The notes: a model not told the origin generated them from the letters alone. Numbered from the stretch's first letter, positions 1 to 12,535 are shown. The stretch: 64,000 nt of DNA from Zerene cesonia (GCF_012273895.1 NC_052113.1:1054001-1118000); one strand, 5' to 3'. Numbers and translations are program-made.

Positions 1-416
1 TCACCGGAATATTATGTTAATATCTAATAATGTATCGAATGTATGTAGGCGAAACATAATTAGACTTCTGAAATATTTACTTGTTACAAACCCCAAGCCT
101 AGATATTCATTTTGATTGAAAGTAGGAGAATATGATCACAAACTGTTTGGTAGATTTTGATTACATGACTGATTGGAATTATAAAGAGGGTCAAGGGTTC
201 TACTATTAATAATAGCATTTTAAATATGATGATATCCTTAATAATATTACAGATGCAATAATGTATTTGTTTATTTGTCTCTCTTTACATCGTTACGGGG
301 CGAGCAATTTTAAGATATGATTTTTGTCTGGAGATAAAGATAAAATTAGGTGCCTAAATGACATGATAATTTCCTTCGACTGGAAGCCGCGTACGGATAG
401 GTAGTATTACATGGCG

Positions 417-560
417 CTAATTGTTCGCCCCGGCTTCACCCGTGGTACATATGTAGCCAATGTCACTCACAGAAACTGCATCTTTCCAATAGTGAAAGAA
501 TTTTTGAAATTGGTCCACTGTTTTTTTGCGTGAAAACGGAATAAACATAAAATACTTAAG
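417..560 (-). repeat. Helitron-like fragment, family F
   Basis: The sequence CGCCCCGGCTTCACCCGTGG followed by text about a TACATATGTAGCC motif, AAAGAATTTTTGAAAT and TTTTTGCGTGAAAACG recurs at 2082-2215 in the same orientation and, reversed, at 11620-11747 and 36560-36712. The minus strand is taken as the element's sense because better copies end there in a GC-rich stem followed by CTAG. The end here is degenerate (CTAA). Confidence 0.6.
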
Positions 561-975
561 TTTTTCGCATTTTAATATTAGCGTGGATTTACAGGTAACC
601 TATATGGTTAACAAGAAACGAAAGCAATATCATTATTTAGCGCTCAAGTGAAAATCGGCCATCCTTAGGCTTTCACGTTTTCTCCTTTGTCAAAAGCGTA
701 TCTATAAATATTTACCAAGTTCAACCTTGATTGCAAAGCATAATTACACGTTAATTGTAAACATTCTGCTGTCTGTTGAAAGCTTAAACTTACTTTGAAT
801 TACAAACAACCTAAATAGTTTCAAAAAGTTATGAACGTTTAATTTTTCTCAGTACTATGGTACCGGCTAAGTCGAAAGGTCGTCCGTACAAAATTCGGAT
901 ATTACAACGTTTTTCTTAATCTGTTTCTGAATTACAATAAAGTTCCATGAAGAAATAAGAAAAAGGGCAGATGCA

Positions 976-1072
976 ATTTCATCATCATCATCAGCCCATG
1001 TGTTCCCACTGCTGGGACAAGAATCTACCACGCTGGCCAAGTGCGGGTTGGCAGATGTCACAAGTCGTCGAA
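976..1072 (-). repeat. 5'-truncated SINE, family 1
   Basis: Reverse-strand match to the 3' half of the complete SINE at 11124-11433: the words for GACATCTGCCAACCCGCACT, TGGCCAGCGTGGT, CCCAGCAGTGGGAACA and the (GAT)n tail are all present. It lacks the tRNA-like head. No clear target duplication was found. Confidence 0.75.
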
Positions 1073-1654
1073 TAATTTCTTTCTCAATTTCCTTTTAATA
1101 CTACTTAACGTTACTCTCTCTGACTCTAAACTGAATTAGTATACCCAGACTTTAATAATTACTATGGCCTTCCAAGCTGATTTTGATTCCTTCTGCTAGT
1201 CTGATACGTAGATATCTGTGATGATGTCTGAACGTAGATGAAATAGCTACTACGGTATGTTGCGTAATTCTTCCTATCCTTTGACAATAAGCTTATTGGA
1301 AGTACATCCGGAAACATGTTATATTAAATAATGAAAGCCAACGATTGCACAATACTGATTGTATAATAACTCCGAAACGCAACTGCACGCTGGTTTTTGA
1401 TGTTATTTGTATACAGTTGAGTGTTTGTTTTTTATTTCGCCATGGCTTTATAACATAATAATAGTTATAATGTTGTGTGGGTGATGTTTGGAATTATTCA
1501 TGGCGCAAATGTTTTAGATTCAGTTTATATTAAAGAAACCTAAGTGACCGCTCATGTTCGGGAAACATGGAGAGAAGCACTGGAGGCCAAGACCCACTTC
1601 GGGGTTCAACGCCAAAGGAGTACAAATCGATAAAAAAACGATACATGGCCTGTA

Positions 1655-1711
1655 ATGACAGATGGCCTGTACCCACATAGAAGGCCTCAGCATGGCTGAT
1701 GATGATGAAAA
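1655..1711 (+). repeat. Possible degenerate SINE tail
   Basis: The segment GGCCTGTACCCACATAGAAG, GCCTCAGCATGGCTGATGAT ending in GATGATGAAA resembles the last 50 bp of SINE family 1, with many mismatches. It could also be an unrelated element with a similar ATG/GAT tail. Confidence 0.35.
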
Positions 1712-2081
1712 GATCTAGGAGTCATTAATACGTCTGCGTATGATATACATTTGACATTAAAATCTTTATCATATCATTTTTTTCAGGTTCTAAAATAGTT
1801 TGACCGTATATCCTTTGATTTACGATTTCATGTACAAGTAAATGTGTCAAGATTAAAAGATTAATAACGAAATACCTTTATCGATACTCTTTTAAAGCAA
1901 TGATAATGTCATTGCCTATCACGTTGACACTAATGCTATCTTCTGGTGCCATCGTTGCCTCAATGTTGGATAATTTTATCTTGCTAGGTTTCACGACTTT
2001 CAGTATATTATAATTACGTGGTCTAATTATGCCTCAATTATGCCTAATATTGACTGTTGATTCCACCAATAATATAATACA

Positions 2082-2215
2082 CTAGCTGTTCGCCCCTGAT
2101 TTGCCCGTGTTACATATATACCAGGTCATTCAGTGAAGTAGCAGCTTTTCAATGGTGAAAGAATTTTTAAAATCCATCTAGCAAATTTTTGCATGAAAAT
2201 GAAAAAAAAAAGTTT
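2082..2215 (-). repeat. Helitron-like fragment, family F
   Basis: Begins on the plus strand with CTAGCTGTTCGCCCCTGATT and continues through AATGGTGAAAGAATTTTTAA and TTTTTGCATGAAAATG. It matches the copies at 417-560 and 36560-36712. The CTAG end lies at 2082-2085; the other end is eroded. Confidence 0.6.
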
Positions 2216-2989
2216 ACCAGTACTTCATAGGATTTACTAAAATTAGTTGGTATACGTAAGGATTTATAAAAAAATCCCTTTTTGTCTTGTTTGAACATTA
2301 ATCTAGACTAGAATTAAGGGCACTGGTATACACAGGTACAGTATACATGTTAAAAAAGTGATTTCAATAACGGAATGCGAATTGACATTACGCCATACTG
2401 TAAACACGAATTGCGAATAATTATAAATTACCATCGTCGCAGCAAATATTAACGATAAATTTTTAATATTATAATTAAATTTTAATTACCTATTAATTCG
2501 TTGATGTCTTCAAAGAAATAGCAATTGTGTAATCTATTATAAATGATGAAGAATTTATTGTTTTGTTTTTCATTTGCAATTGGTCGTTATATTTGTAAAA
2601 TCGGTGTTTTTGGTAATTGTTGCCACTCTGCTTTACTCATGAATTATGACTAGCTTCTTGCCGTGACTCTGTTTCTTTTATATGCGCTGATATATGATTT
2701 CTTCTTCTTTAGGACAGAGAAATCATATTTGTTTTGTTGTAAATATTCCTTTAAAAAGTTACAGTGACGGTTACGTGTCTCATCAGAGGACGTAGTTTTA
2801 TTTTTATTAAGTTTTGGGGGATTTTTAGGATGTAAAACAGGGACACATAGGGTTTTAACTAGCGCTTAAACTAGCTAGTAACTCATCCCGCAGTAAATTA
2901 GTTTTACATAACTAGCATTTGTACAACCCAGTCTCGTCAGTTCTCTTCAAAAGTGATATAATTGATCAATTTAACAAACCAATATTATG

Positions 2990-3135
2990 TTATCTGTGGC
3001 CTAACAAAAACTTCAAACTGTCAAAATTAGATCAAATTTAATTTTGGCCACATGGAAGGTACCAGCTAACAATTACATAAAATCAGCGTTCATATTTCAC
3101 ATAGGTTACAGATCAAAACGATAACATCTGTAGGA
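2990..3135 (+). repeat. Dispersed repeat, family I
   Basis: Shares AAACTTCAAACTGTCAAAAT, TAGATCAAATTTAA, the ATGGAAGG block and the CCAGCTAACAATTAC block (diverged) with 12345-12535. The element class is unknown. It begins beside one of the recurrent TATGTTATCTGTGG motifs. Confidence 0.45.
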
Positions 3136-4392
3136 AAAAAAGTACAAAATTGGTGTTTATGATAATCATAAATGATGAATCACCGGATGTAAATGATGCC
3201 ATCTCTTCCTATCTTCGCAGATCTGCTTATGCAAGAGCAGGACATATAGATCATCAAGATTTCCCTCACGTCCTTTCCTTGCGATTGTGACTCAAAAAGG
3301 CCGACAATATCTGTTTATCCTTTTACATATACTTGACTGTCAAGGTGAAAACATCGTTTGTTCGTGGATTAAAATAATCACTTCAATTGCATCTTGAGAT
3401 TTTATTAGAGCAGTGGCTAATGGCCCTGTATAATATACACATAGAAAAGTCTATATTGTAAAACATTTACTTTATTTATATTTTAAGTATATAAAAGAAA
3501 TACTTAAAAAATTAATTGGTTATAATATTTTTATCAATTAATTATACTAGAAGACTACACTTATGATGATTTTATGTACGGCACTTCACACATATGTACT
3601 TGGCACTGGCAAATGAAAGTAAAGTTATAATAATCTATTTTACTTAGGTACTCTATAAGAAAAAAAGAAATTTTATACAAACGACTACCGAAAAGCGGGA
3701 ATTAAAATATTGCAGCACACGGAATATTTTGTGTTATATTTTTGATATGTGTGTATCGATTTTTATGTTGTTTTTTTAATGTTATGTGAATTAGTAAGGA
3801 CTAGGGAGTGTTCCTAGCTGTCTTTGATGAAAATCGCTTAAAGATAGCCGCCACCAAAAATCACAATATGTCGGATTAATTTTTTTGTAATTTGTCAATA
3901 TGAAAGGACTAAAATACTATTCAAGATGGCCGCCAACGCAAATTAGGGTCGGGAATTCTTTTAATTCAAATATACTTGTTTGTTAAACCGTTACTTCTGA
4001 ACCTGAGGAATGAAGGATGTTGAAATTTATTATGAAAGTTTATTAGCAATTAAACAGTACGTTTAGTTATTGTAGTAGTTTCAAAATAAAAACTAAACCA
4101 TAATTATAAGCTAATTAGTTATAAAAGTTAACATAAAGCACTAAAATCACTAACTACAAAACAATACCAGCATTTAAAACGACGGGCTATATTAATTTTT
4201 TCTACATAACTCTAACAGGCAGTTCCGTGTTGCGTCACTTTATTGTCATAAAGTATTACTTTATTACATAAAATGGTAGAAGACCATTCTTCTGTTATAT
4301 TTAATTTTCATTTACGTTTTGTGACGTAATGAATGCAGTAACGGAAGTTAGGTTAGGTCATTAATAATGATGCTACCTTCGTGTTTCTGTAA

Positions 4393-4540
4393 TCTATACT
4401 TCTATAATAAGATAAATTATACAGCTGAAGAGTTTGTTTGTTCGAACGCTCGATTCTCAGGAACTATTGGGATTGAAAAGATCTACGGATCCCTCAATTA
4501 TTTACTGCTTTTTACTGCCTGTAGCCTATGATAATTGCAA
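4393..4540 (+). repeat. Helitron-like fragment, family G
   Basis: Starts TCTATACTTCTATAATAAG, then ACAGCTGAAGAGTTTGTTTG and CAGGAACTATTGGGATTGAA. Related copies lie at 31532-31640 (same strand) and at 10672-10832 and 57092-57237 (opposite strand). The 3' end is not clear. Confidence 0.5.
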
Positions 4541-4751
4541 TGTCTGATTTTACTGACTAAAATTGTCAGCGTCAAGGTAAAATTTAATATGTTTAGGATA
4601 AGAAAGAAAGTGCACCTGGTATCTCTTTATTTTTGATACACTGGAAAATATAATGCTATTTTTGTAACATTAAAAATTTATCCTAATAAAGATACCATCA
4701 TAAAGGTGTGCCAATTATAAAATTCGAATAATATCCAATAAAAAACTATTC

Positions 4752-4925
4752 TGTAAAACGGTGAAGGAAAACATCGTGAGGAAACCGGCATGTCCGAGAA
4801 TCAAAAAGTTCGACGACATGTGACATCTGCCAACCCGCACTTGGCCAGCGTGGTGGATTGTGGCCTGAACCCTCATAGGAGGCCTGTGTCCCAGCAGTAG
4901 GAACATATAAGGGCTGATGATGATG
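4752..4925 (+). mobile_element. 5'-truncated SINE with target duplication, family 1
   Basis: Contains the core GGTGAAGGAAAACATCGTGA, GGAAACCGGCATGTCCGAGA, the block CTTGGCCAGCGTGGTGGATT and a GATGATGAT tail, as in the full copy at 11124-11433, but the tRNA-like head is missing. The 12-bp direct repeat AAAAAACTATTC flanks it at 4740-4751 and 4926-4937, as expected for target-primed insertion of a 5'-truncated retrocopy. Confidence 0.88.
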
Positions 4926-5179
4926 AAAAAACTATTCATAAATTTATGGAAAAAACGTGATCTTATGAGCGAATACACGTGCACAAAAGTTGTTTCCACA
5001 AAAGGTGAAACGACTTAAAGGTATGCAGAATCCAGTATTTTAGTGGTACCTACCTTCGAGAATCGATAAAAAGTCCCCTAAAAGTATCGCCTCTTATACA
5101 TATTGAGGTCTTTTTGAGTTTCTTAATAATCAAACGGTCTTTCCTGTATATGAACAAATGTTAATGATTTTATGCAATT

Positions 5180-5455
5180 AACGCTAGTGATAAATATCAT
5201 ATTAAACATTTTTAACACACTTTTAGCTTCACGTGAAGGTTTGTATCTCAACGGACAAATTTAATTCAAACTTTCTACACTTACCAAGGATCGGTGATAA
5301 TTCGTTTCTTTCATGAGTTCATCTTATTATCCTGATTAAGATCGCCAGGATGAATAATTTCCTCACGTAGGTATACTGTATCTGTATGTGATAAGAGCAA
5401 GTGAGAATATTTAGTTGATTTAATATATACGATTAAAACGTGATTTTTAGTTTTT
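5180..5455 (+). repeat. Dispersed repeat, family H
   Basis: Contains ACACTTACCAAGGATCGGTG, CATGAGTTCATCTTATTATC, CTGATTAAGATCGCCAGGAT and AATAATTTCCTCACGTA. The same order of words appears in reverse at 36195-36385 and in shorter form at 31010-31190 and 32838-32960. The class of element is unknown. Confidence 0.55.
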
Positions 5456-6883
5456 ATATTGTTAGGTAAATATATCCTTGCATCCAAAGATTTATTAAGG
5501 CGTTTAGTCGCAATGTAACACTTTAAATCATTGAATAGGGAATAAAAAATCAATTGGCAGCCGTACTATAAAACACAAAGAGAAAAAAAAACAAATCTTA
5601 TTCATGAAAAAAGTTTCTACTAAGGAGGTGAAACCACATTTCAATTTCCATATGTACACAAAATTTAGGCAGCATAAAGATTTGGGAACACTAAAATCGT
5701 ACTCAAGGGAAGCCAGCTGAGGTTAGCAGTATAGATACTTCGCAACCAACAGTGACTGTTAATTGTCACGTCCGTGTGTTATATGCAATGGCAGATAAAT
5801 AATAAATTGTATAATTGAATACGTGTTTTATTCAGATTTTCTCCTCTGTTATTGTTTATTTTGAGGACGCCTTGCGTAATATTGATAAGGGAAAACTGAT
5901 TCGTTTCGTGTTTATTGAAATAAATCAATACTTATAATTGTGAAGAGTTGTTTTGTTTGTTTGGATGATCTAAGGAACAGCTGGACCGATTTAAAAATTC
6001 TTTCATCGTTGTATAGGTACGTGTCCCGACTGCTTTGTGTGGTCAGATTATAATGCATGTATATAACATTTCGAATATTAAACCTCGGGTAATTATTATA
6101 TTTACGTTATAGAATTGAGCGTAAGAAACGCTAGATATTAAAATATGGCGTATAAAATGTATTATTTATGTAACTTTATTTTCTTTATGGTAAAATTTCA
6201 CAAAGTTCGCCACACGAAACGAATATCATTCTAGGACATTAATACAAAACTGACTCTTGAGATTATTTGAAAGATCTTCTACGTTAGACAAATTATGGCG
6301 CCAAAATAAAAGTCAGTTTTTATTACGCTTATTGAACAATGAAATAATGAAATATAGGGTACCGAGGAATAACAAAATAACACCAAAACACTATACATTT
6401 TGCAAGCCAGCTGCGTTCACTATACGTATGCATTGAAACCTCCGTTTTTGGGAAGTCGGTCAAAAATAATTATTGCAACAAATTGTATTTCTCAGGTAAG
6501 GTCGCGGTTTTAATGTCAAATCAAGTTAAGGCGTCGCCCAATAAACCTGTATACATGTCATTGAACTTTATAATTTGCCTCTTAAAAGGAGTGTTGCATG
6601 TTTATTTTTTGTAAAATGGTGAAATTTACAGCTACGGCAATATTTTCTTTTAATAAATTAGGTAAATAGGTCATAAAATATGTGTTAAATAATTATCATC
6701 AGTGGCTTGAGCTGTGTTCATTTTACCTTACCACAAAATTATGTTCTGAAAAGGGAGAAAACGGACCTCCGGCTCCCCCACTCACCGTACGAAACACAGT
6801 AGCAAACTACAATTTCACGCTGATATCTGCGGGGTTGTGGTAGGAAAATTTTTGCTGTGTCCCTTAGGCACAAAAAAGGGTGT

Positions 6884-7015
6884 CAGAGAGGTTAGGTGTT
6901 GCCACGGTTCGGCGAATGACATGGGTTCGTATCACGCCTCGTGATAATTTTTTTTTCTATTCTTTAAGAAATATTTATATAAAAAGCATTTTAATGCTGT
7001 AAAACTAAAAATTAA
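6884..7015 (+). repeat. tRNA-like SINE fragment, family 2
   Basis: Reads TTAGGTGTTGCCACGGTTCG, GGGTTCGTATCACGCCTCGT, then the spacer TTTTCTATTCTTTAAGAAAT and an AAGCATTTTAATGCTGTAAA block. It matches the head and body of the copies at 7320-7511, 13345-13560 and 46137-46215. The GGTTCG box resembles the internal B box of tRNA-derived polymerase III promoters. Confidence 0.6.
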
Positions 7016-7319
7016 AATTATACAAGTAATTCATATAACAATGTAATTCCGCAAACCTTGTTGGAAAAATATACGTTGCGTTACAGTGTTTACACAACTT
7101 GTCAGTCTCAGAAGACAATGTTTTCCTAACTTTTAAAGGTGAATATTATATATTATCAAAACAAAATTATAAGTTTGTTGAATTCATTGGTACAAGCCAT
7201 AATTGGAAACGAAAATTAGCGAACTAGCAGCGTCTTAAAATGGCTCTGAAGTCTAAACGCCTTGGAATTTATTTAAATTCCATGGATTTAAATGACGGTA
7301 TAAACAATAATTAAACTAA

Positions 7320-7511
7320 AATAAAAATTTAGTTTTTAGTTTTATAGCATTGAAATGCTTTTATAAATGAGAAATTTTTTTGAAAGAATAGAAAAAATTC
7401 GATCACGGGGCGAGATTCGAACCCGTGTTTCTTTGCTACGGTTAGGCAAGAAACGCGGGTTCGAATCCCGCCCCGTGATCGAATTTTTTCTATTCTTTCA
7501 AAAAATTTCTT
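7320..7511. repeat. Head-to-head SINE family 2 palindrome
   Basis: Two copies of SINE family 2 face each other. The left arm (about 7370-7434) and right arm (about 7446-7511) are near-perfect inverted repeats of about 65 bp with a loop of about 11 nt. Both contain GATCACGGGGCG and the B-box-like GGTTCGAATCCCGC, the left one reversed and with a few changes. The outer left part has the usual body words (AGTTTTATAGCATTGAAATG). The product of such a palindrome would fold as a long hairpin. Confidence 0.75.
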
Positions 7512-7734
7512 CTTAAATAAAAAGTTTTTATTTTGTATAGAAACGTGTCAAATTTGATTTTCTTGCTGATTAAATAAACCTGTAGACTCTTTTCATTTCT
7601 AAATATACCGCATTCAAATAAATTTAAGAAAAGTCATTAAACACTTCAACGGCGCTGACTCTTTTTTGAAACCACGCGATGGTTGACGTGATAAAAACAA
7701 TGCTTTAAAATCTGGTTCACAATTTCGTTATAAC

Positions 7735-7860
7735 CCGCCCGCTCGGGCTTCGTACGCGTAGTTAAAGGGAAAGTCCCTTGCGTTCACCCACATAGTTTCT
7801 GTTTGCGTCTTGGATAAAAAAATCTCGGATCTTAAACTATCCTTGTAGGTATAACCTAAG
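7735..7860 (-). repeat. Helitron-like fragment, family E
   Basis: CCCGCTCGGGCTTCGTACGC followed by GTAGTTAAAGGGAAAGT, CACCCACATAGTTTCTG and TCTCGGATCTTAAACTATC resembles the better copies at 22986-23182, 23967-24165 and 32427-32642. The 5' part in element sense is missing. Confidence 0.45.
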
Positions 7861-10671
7861 TTGTAACCGTATTATTATACTACTCTTTAATTGATTCCCT
7901 GCTTTAAAACGTGACATGACGTGAAAAGGGACAAACACAGAGAGTAGGGTCCTTTCGCACTTATAGGTAATAGGTGTTAGGATTATATTATAGTAAATAA
8001 GATACGCTGATCCAAAAGTAATGATAACCAGGTATTTCTATCTATTGATAAAAATAAGAAATCTTAGTGATAAAAATAAATGTTTATTGCTTATTACTAA
8101 GTACCTATAAATAAGATGATTTCTTACAAACACATTAATTTGAATACAGAACTCCGGAACCACCACAATGGATGATTTCATTTCAATTCATCCAGTTCAT
8201 TTAAGTTCGTTAGATCTTAGAAGTCGTCTGTTTAAAAGAAAGTAAACTTATAAAAATCTTATAGAAAAAGCTCTCCCTTCTTATGTGCCAAGGCGTTTAA
8301 GGCAGAACAATAATATTAATAATAAATGAATATCTTTACGATTGACAGAAGATGAAAGATGACTATCGTGAAAAACGTACATCACGCCCGATATCATTAT
8401 AAAAAATAACTTGCAGGTAAAAGGAAAAAAAATACATAATATATTACACAAAAAAAAGTCTAAAATGTGGATCTGGTACACTTAGATCTAAGAGATATAG
8501 AGAGTTAAATTGTTGAACGATAAGTACCGCTTAAGCGCGTAAATAAGTTTGAATAAGGGGGACTAGAACTGAGCGTTGTTTTTTAAATCCGACTTTTAGA
8601 CGTATACAACAACACATATTGTGTTACTATATTTTTATATTACAGACACTTTTTATTTTATTAAGAAAACTTTACGGCTAATTTGTAACCATTAAGACGT
8701 TTATAAAATTCTTTAAAATATGTTAATAAAACAAACATCATATGATGAATAAAACTAATTATCATTATGAAACGCTGTCAGTTCACGAGGACCAGGATAC
8801 TCGTCAGACAAGTGCGAATTAAACTCACGCGGAAAGCTTAGAAATGCTTCCCAGTGATTACACTTTTCTGTCGGCGGTGTACTCTCAGAATCCAATATTA
8901 TTAAACATATCTTATTAACACAAATTTGTATACAAATTAATAAAACATGTAAAATAACAGCTTTTTTGCTTGATGCATATAAAGGAACACTGTAATAATA
9001 ATTAAAAATAATAAACTACTATTAAAAAAGACATAAATAAATACGCTACGATCTGAACAGCTTCCGTTACCTTCCGTTAAATGGACATCTATCTCTAAAC
9101 GAATTGGCGGGAAAGGGCGACAAAGTATCATTTAGAATGCTCATTGGTATCTGGCCTTAGAATAATTACTGTATCACGCTGTACTGTTTACATAGCCCGC
9201 GACAGCTCCACGTGCGGCAAACGGGTTTCTGCAAACAACTCGAGATTGCGACAATGATGCTATTTGCAATATAAACTGCTGTTGGCAACTCTGATGTCAA
9301 TTGTACTATGCGAAAAGCAAAAAACCTCTTTGTATAAAAACTATACCAATGCAAAAGAAGCTAAAGGACACACTATACTCTATTGGATTTAAAAAATATA
9401 GATTCGAAATTCGAAAACTATTTACTCCTTCACAATAATCTTATGAATCTTCGAAAAACAAATAAAAAAAAAAGATTGTCATCTTAAGACACAATTTTTA
9501 TTTTTTTTTTTATTTTACAGTTCCTGCATATCGAGCAGTAATCAACACTTTAAAATATATATGGTTTTTTTTTCCTTTGTATTTATTTACATTTCTCAGA
9601 TGTTTTGGTTTCGTTTTCGAAATAGTATGAATTTGGATGTATAACAATATAACATACAGGCCTTCATTTATCTTACATTTTTATTCCCTAATAACTACGC
9701 AAATAATGTAATGAAAATTATGTGTAATATAATATTTTTTTTCCAAACATCATATATAAACATCCGCATCTCATAACCGCACCCAAATATTTACTAAAGG
9801 TCTGCAGATCATTCGTAAGGCGCGTGCAAACAGACAAAACTATTTGATTTTTCTATATCACCGTAACAATGGCTATGCGTCATATGATAAATACTTAAAT
9901 ATATGCACATAATGTTCATTACGGTTAACTTGTTCTGAGAAAAAATGATTCAAGTCTTAACATAACAATAGTATATACACGTGACAATAAAGTTTTTAGA
10001 CAGAAATTTTGCAGGTGTAACACTTACTAAATTATATTTCCCATATATGTGTCACGTAGCCCCCCCCTTTTTTTCCTTCTCTGATACTTGCAACAATGTA
10101 ATACAAATTCACAAACTTAACACGATACTCAAGGATTGCGTAGTGCAGCTTCCTACAACGAAGTATTCATCTGAACTCCTTTATCTAAATCCCAATGTTA
10201 TTGAAGACGGCACCCCGACAATAAGTGCTGTGGTACAATGAGTCTCCTAATTAGAAACATTTCAAATGTTTTTTCTATCCTACTCCTAATTAATTGTCAT
10301 TACATCCCACATCCATTTTGTTTCTAGCAAGACTTCAATATTACGCTTTGATATACTTTAAATTAATCCTTTCATCCTTATATTTTAAAGTAATCACCAT
10401 ACGCCTATATGATTATCACGATAATATAAAATGGGAAGTAAATTCGTGATGGACAAATGTATGAAATATTTACTTATTATTATATTTAAATCGGTTCATA
10501 GCGGGTTAGCTTCCTGCTAAACATATTATTATGTTATCTGTGATGGTAAATAATTAATACTTCATCGCGACTTATTAGCCACACCTTTAGGTGGTGGAAA
10601 ATTAAGAATACCTTAGTATATCACCTAAACCTTAACATAATACATATATATGCACCCTCCTTAGTAGATAA

Positions 10672-10832
10672 CTAGAAGTCCACCCCGGCTTCGAACGTAG
10701 TATATATATAGCCTATAGCCTTCTTCAATAAATGGGCTATCTAACACTGGAATAATTTTTCAAATCGGACCAGTAGTTCCTGAGTTTTGTGCGTTCAAAC
10801 AAACAAACTCTTCAGCTTCATGATATTATAGA
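10672..10832 (-). repeat. Helitron-like element, family G
   Basis: On the minus strand the element runs from TC (10831-10832) to CTAG (10672-10675), with A before TC. Words include CCCCGGCTTCGAACG, CAATAAATGGGCTATCTAAC and CCAGTAGTTCCTGAGTTTTG. TC and CTAG ends are the hallmark of Helitrons, so this is probably a non-autonomous copy. There is no coding capacity. Confidence 0.6.
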
Positions 10833-11123
10833 TTTAAATAAAAGTTCGACACATATTTAAATGAATACAGAAAGGTAAGTTGAAGTTTAAATAATATTAA
10901 ACTCAGCACAATTTTCTTTATCTTCAGATTATAAATAAATAACAGATATTTTATCATTAACTACTTGAAAAATTTTATACTTCACCAAAATTCTATGCAA
11001 ATTTTGCTTCAGCATAGCATAATACATATTGCATATTATAAATACATATTTGAAGTGTCGAAATTATTTCTAGTGTCAAATAGAAATAGTTTTAAATATA
11101 GACTAACACTACTAGTATAGTAT

Positions 11124-11433
11124 AAAAAAGCAGTGGTGGCTCAGTGGTGAGAACCTCGGACTTCAAAATCGATAAGTCGGGGTTCGAGACCGGGCGAGCG
11201 TGCAAGAAATAAATTGATTTTTTTAATTTATCTGCACATGTGGATAACATCACCACTGCTTAAAACGGTGAAGGAAAACATCGTGAGGAAACCGGCATGT
11301 CCAAGAATCAAAAGTTCGGCGACATGTGACATCTGCCAACCCGCACTTGGCCAGTGTGGTGGATTATGGCCTGACCCTCATAGGAGGCCTGTGTCCCAGT
11401 ACTGGGAACGTGTATGGGCTGATGATGATGATG
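11124..11433 (+). mobile_element. Complete tRNA-derived SINE with 13-bp target duplication, family 1
   Basis: The 310-bp element has a tRNA-like head with an A-box-like TGGCTCAGTGGTGAG (about 11136-11150) and a B-box-like GGTTCGAGACC (about 11180-11190). Then come a body with GGTGAAGGAAAACATCGTGA and CTGCCAACCCGCACTTGGCC, and a (GAT)n tail. The direct repeat ACTAGTATAGTAT flanks it at 11111-11123 and 11434-11446. It is the reference copy for fragments at 976, 4752 and 26214. Mobilisation would depend on a LINE in trans. The intact flanks suggest a fairly recent insertion. Confidence 0.93.
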
Positions 11434-11619
11434 ACTAGTATAGTATTATATTATCTGTGCTAATACTATGTATTGGTAATTTGCTATAAACCTTTGTATG
11501 TTGATGATTCGTTTATATCAAAAAATTGTGATCTAGAACATACATAATGTTGGTCGTCTCAGAAATTCCTTTTCTATGCAAAGATTACAAAAAGGAAACA
11601 TTTGTGTTTCGCATGTACG

Positions 11620-11747
11620 TTTGTAATGATTTTTCACGAAAACTGCTGGATGGATAAACAAAATACTCTCACCATTAGAAAGCTGCATCACTGAATGTAC
11701 ATATGCCCTTATATATGTACCATGGGCGATGCGGGGCAAACAGATAG
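11620..11747 (+). repeat. Helitron-like fragment, family F
   Basis: Contains TTTTTCACGAAAACTGCTGG, TCACCATTAGAAAGCTGCAT, and TATATATGTACCATGGGCGA near the 3' end, matching the family at 2082 and 36560. The expected CTAG end is changed to ATAG. Confidence 0.55.
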
Positions 11748-11922
11748 TGCTTAATGAAGAAAAAACTAATTATGCGAATCCAGGTCCTCTTCATATGACC
11801 GTTATGTGATAATATTTCTTTTGTTGTTAATACTATAATAGAGTGAGTCAACGAAGCGTGAAATTTAGGGGACATTTTTCATGAAAAATTCTCGCGAAAA
11901 ATAAGTTTAACCATATTAGCTA

Positions 11923-12122
11923 CTAGCTGCACGCCGCGGTTTCACCCGCGTAAGTCCGTATCCTGTAGGAATATCGGGATAAAAAGTTGCCTATATGTTA
12001 TTCCAGTTGTCCAGCTGTCTACGTGCCAAATATCATTGTAATCGGTTCAGTAGGTTTTGCGTGAAAGAGCAAGAAACACACACACATCCTTACAAACTTT
12101 CGCATTTATAATATTAATAGGA
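11923..12122 (-). mobile_element. Non-autonomous Helitron-like element, family A
   Basis: About 200 bp. On the minus strand it starts with TC preceded by A (TCCTATTAATATTATAAATG), continues through TTTTGC/GAAAGAGC words, and ends with a GC-rich segment (CGCGGGTGAAACCGCGGCG) and CTAG followed by T. TC start, 3' stem and CTAG between A and T fit Helitron ends. Other copies: 24173, 25445, 30420, 33052, 37103 (split) and part of 35155. Confidence 0.7.
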
Positions 12123-12344
12123 TTGTATAATAAAAGGTATATTAAATGGGACCTCTAAATAAATAGTTACAACTCAATCACGATAAAAAGACGATGTGAA
12201 CCATGAAACCATAAAATTAAAAGTTTTGTAGGTCAACCTTATTGTTTAATCTTTCTTCCTATTACTCCAAGGTGTACCCTTGAAACAAAGATTAGTGGTT
12301 TTAATTTGCGTAGATATATAACAATATTTTATACAATATTTTAG

Positions 12345-12535
12345 TTTATTTTAAAAAAAAAACTAAACCTTCAAATTGTCCGAACTAGACCGAATTTAAA
12401 TGGAACAAGGAAGGCTTTTAAATAAAAAAAATCATCAATTTCGGATCACCCAGTTAAAAGTTACGAGTTACGCATGAAATACGTTCGAATTGAGGACCTC
12501 CTTTTTTGAATTTGGTTGAAAACATAGACTATATA
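12345..12535 (+). repeat. Dispersed repeat, family I
   Basis: AAACCTTCAAATTGTCCGAA, CTAGACCGAATTTAAATGGA, then ACGCATGAAATACGTTCGAA and a CCTCCTTTTTTGAATTTGGT block. The first half aligns with 2990-3135. A related CTCCTTTTGTTGAAGTCGGT block occurs near 23290. Class unknown; this may be a LINE tail. Confidence 0.45.

Noticed and set aside
3840..3960. Repeated GATAGCCGCCA / GATGGCCGCCA words
   Set aside because: Only two short matches without a definable unit.
4200..4360. Possible MITE (GTTGCGTCAC against GTGACGTAAT, TTCCG against CGGAA)
   Set aside because: The inverted similarity is short and broken, with no target duplication.
11136..11200. Functional tRNA gene
   Set aside because: A and B boxes are present, but it is the head of a SINE with target duplications, and the acceptor ends do not pair.
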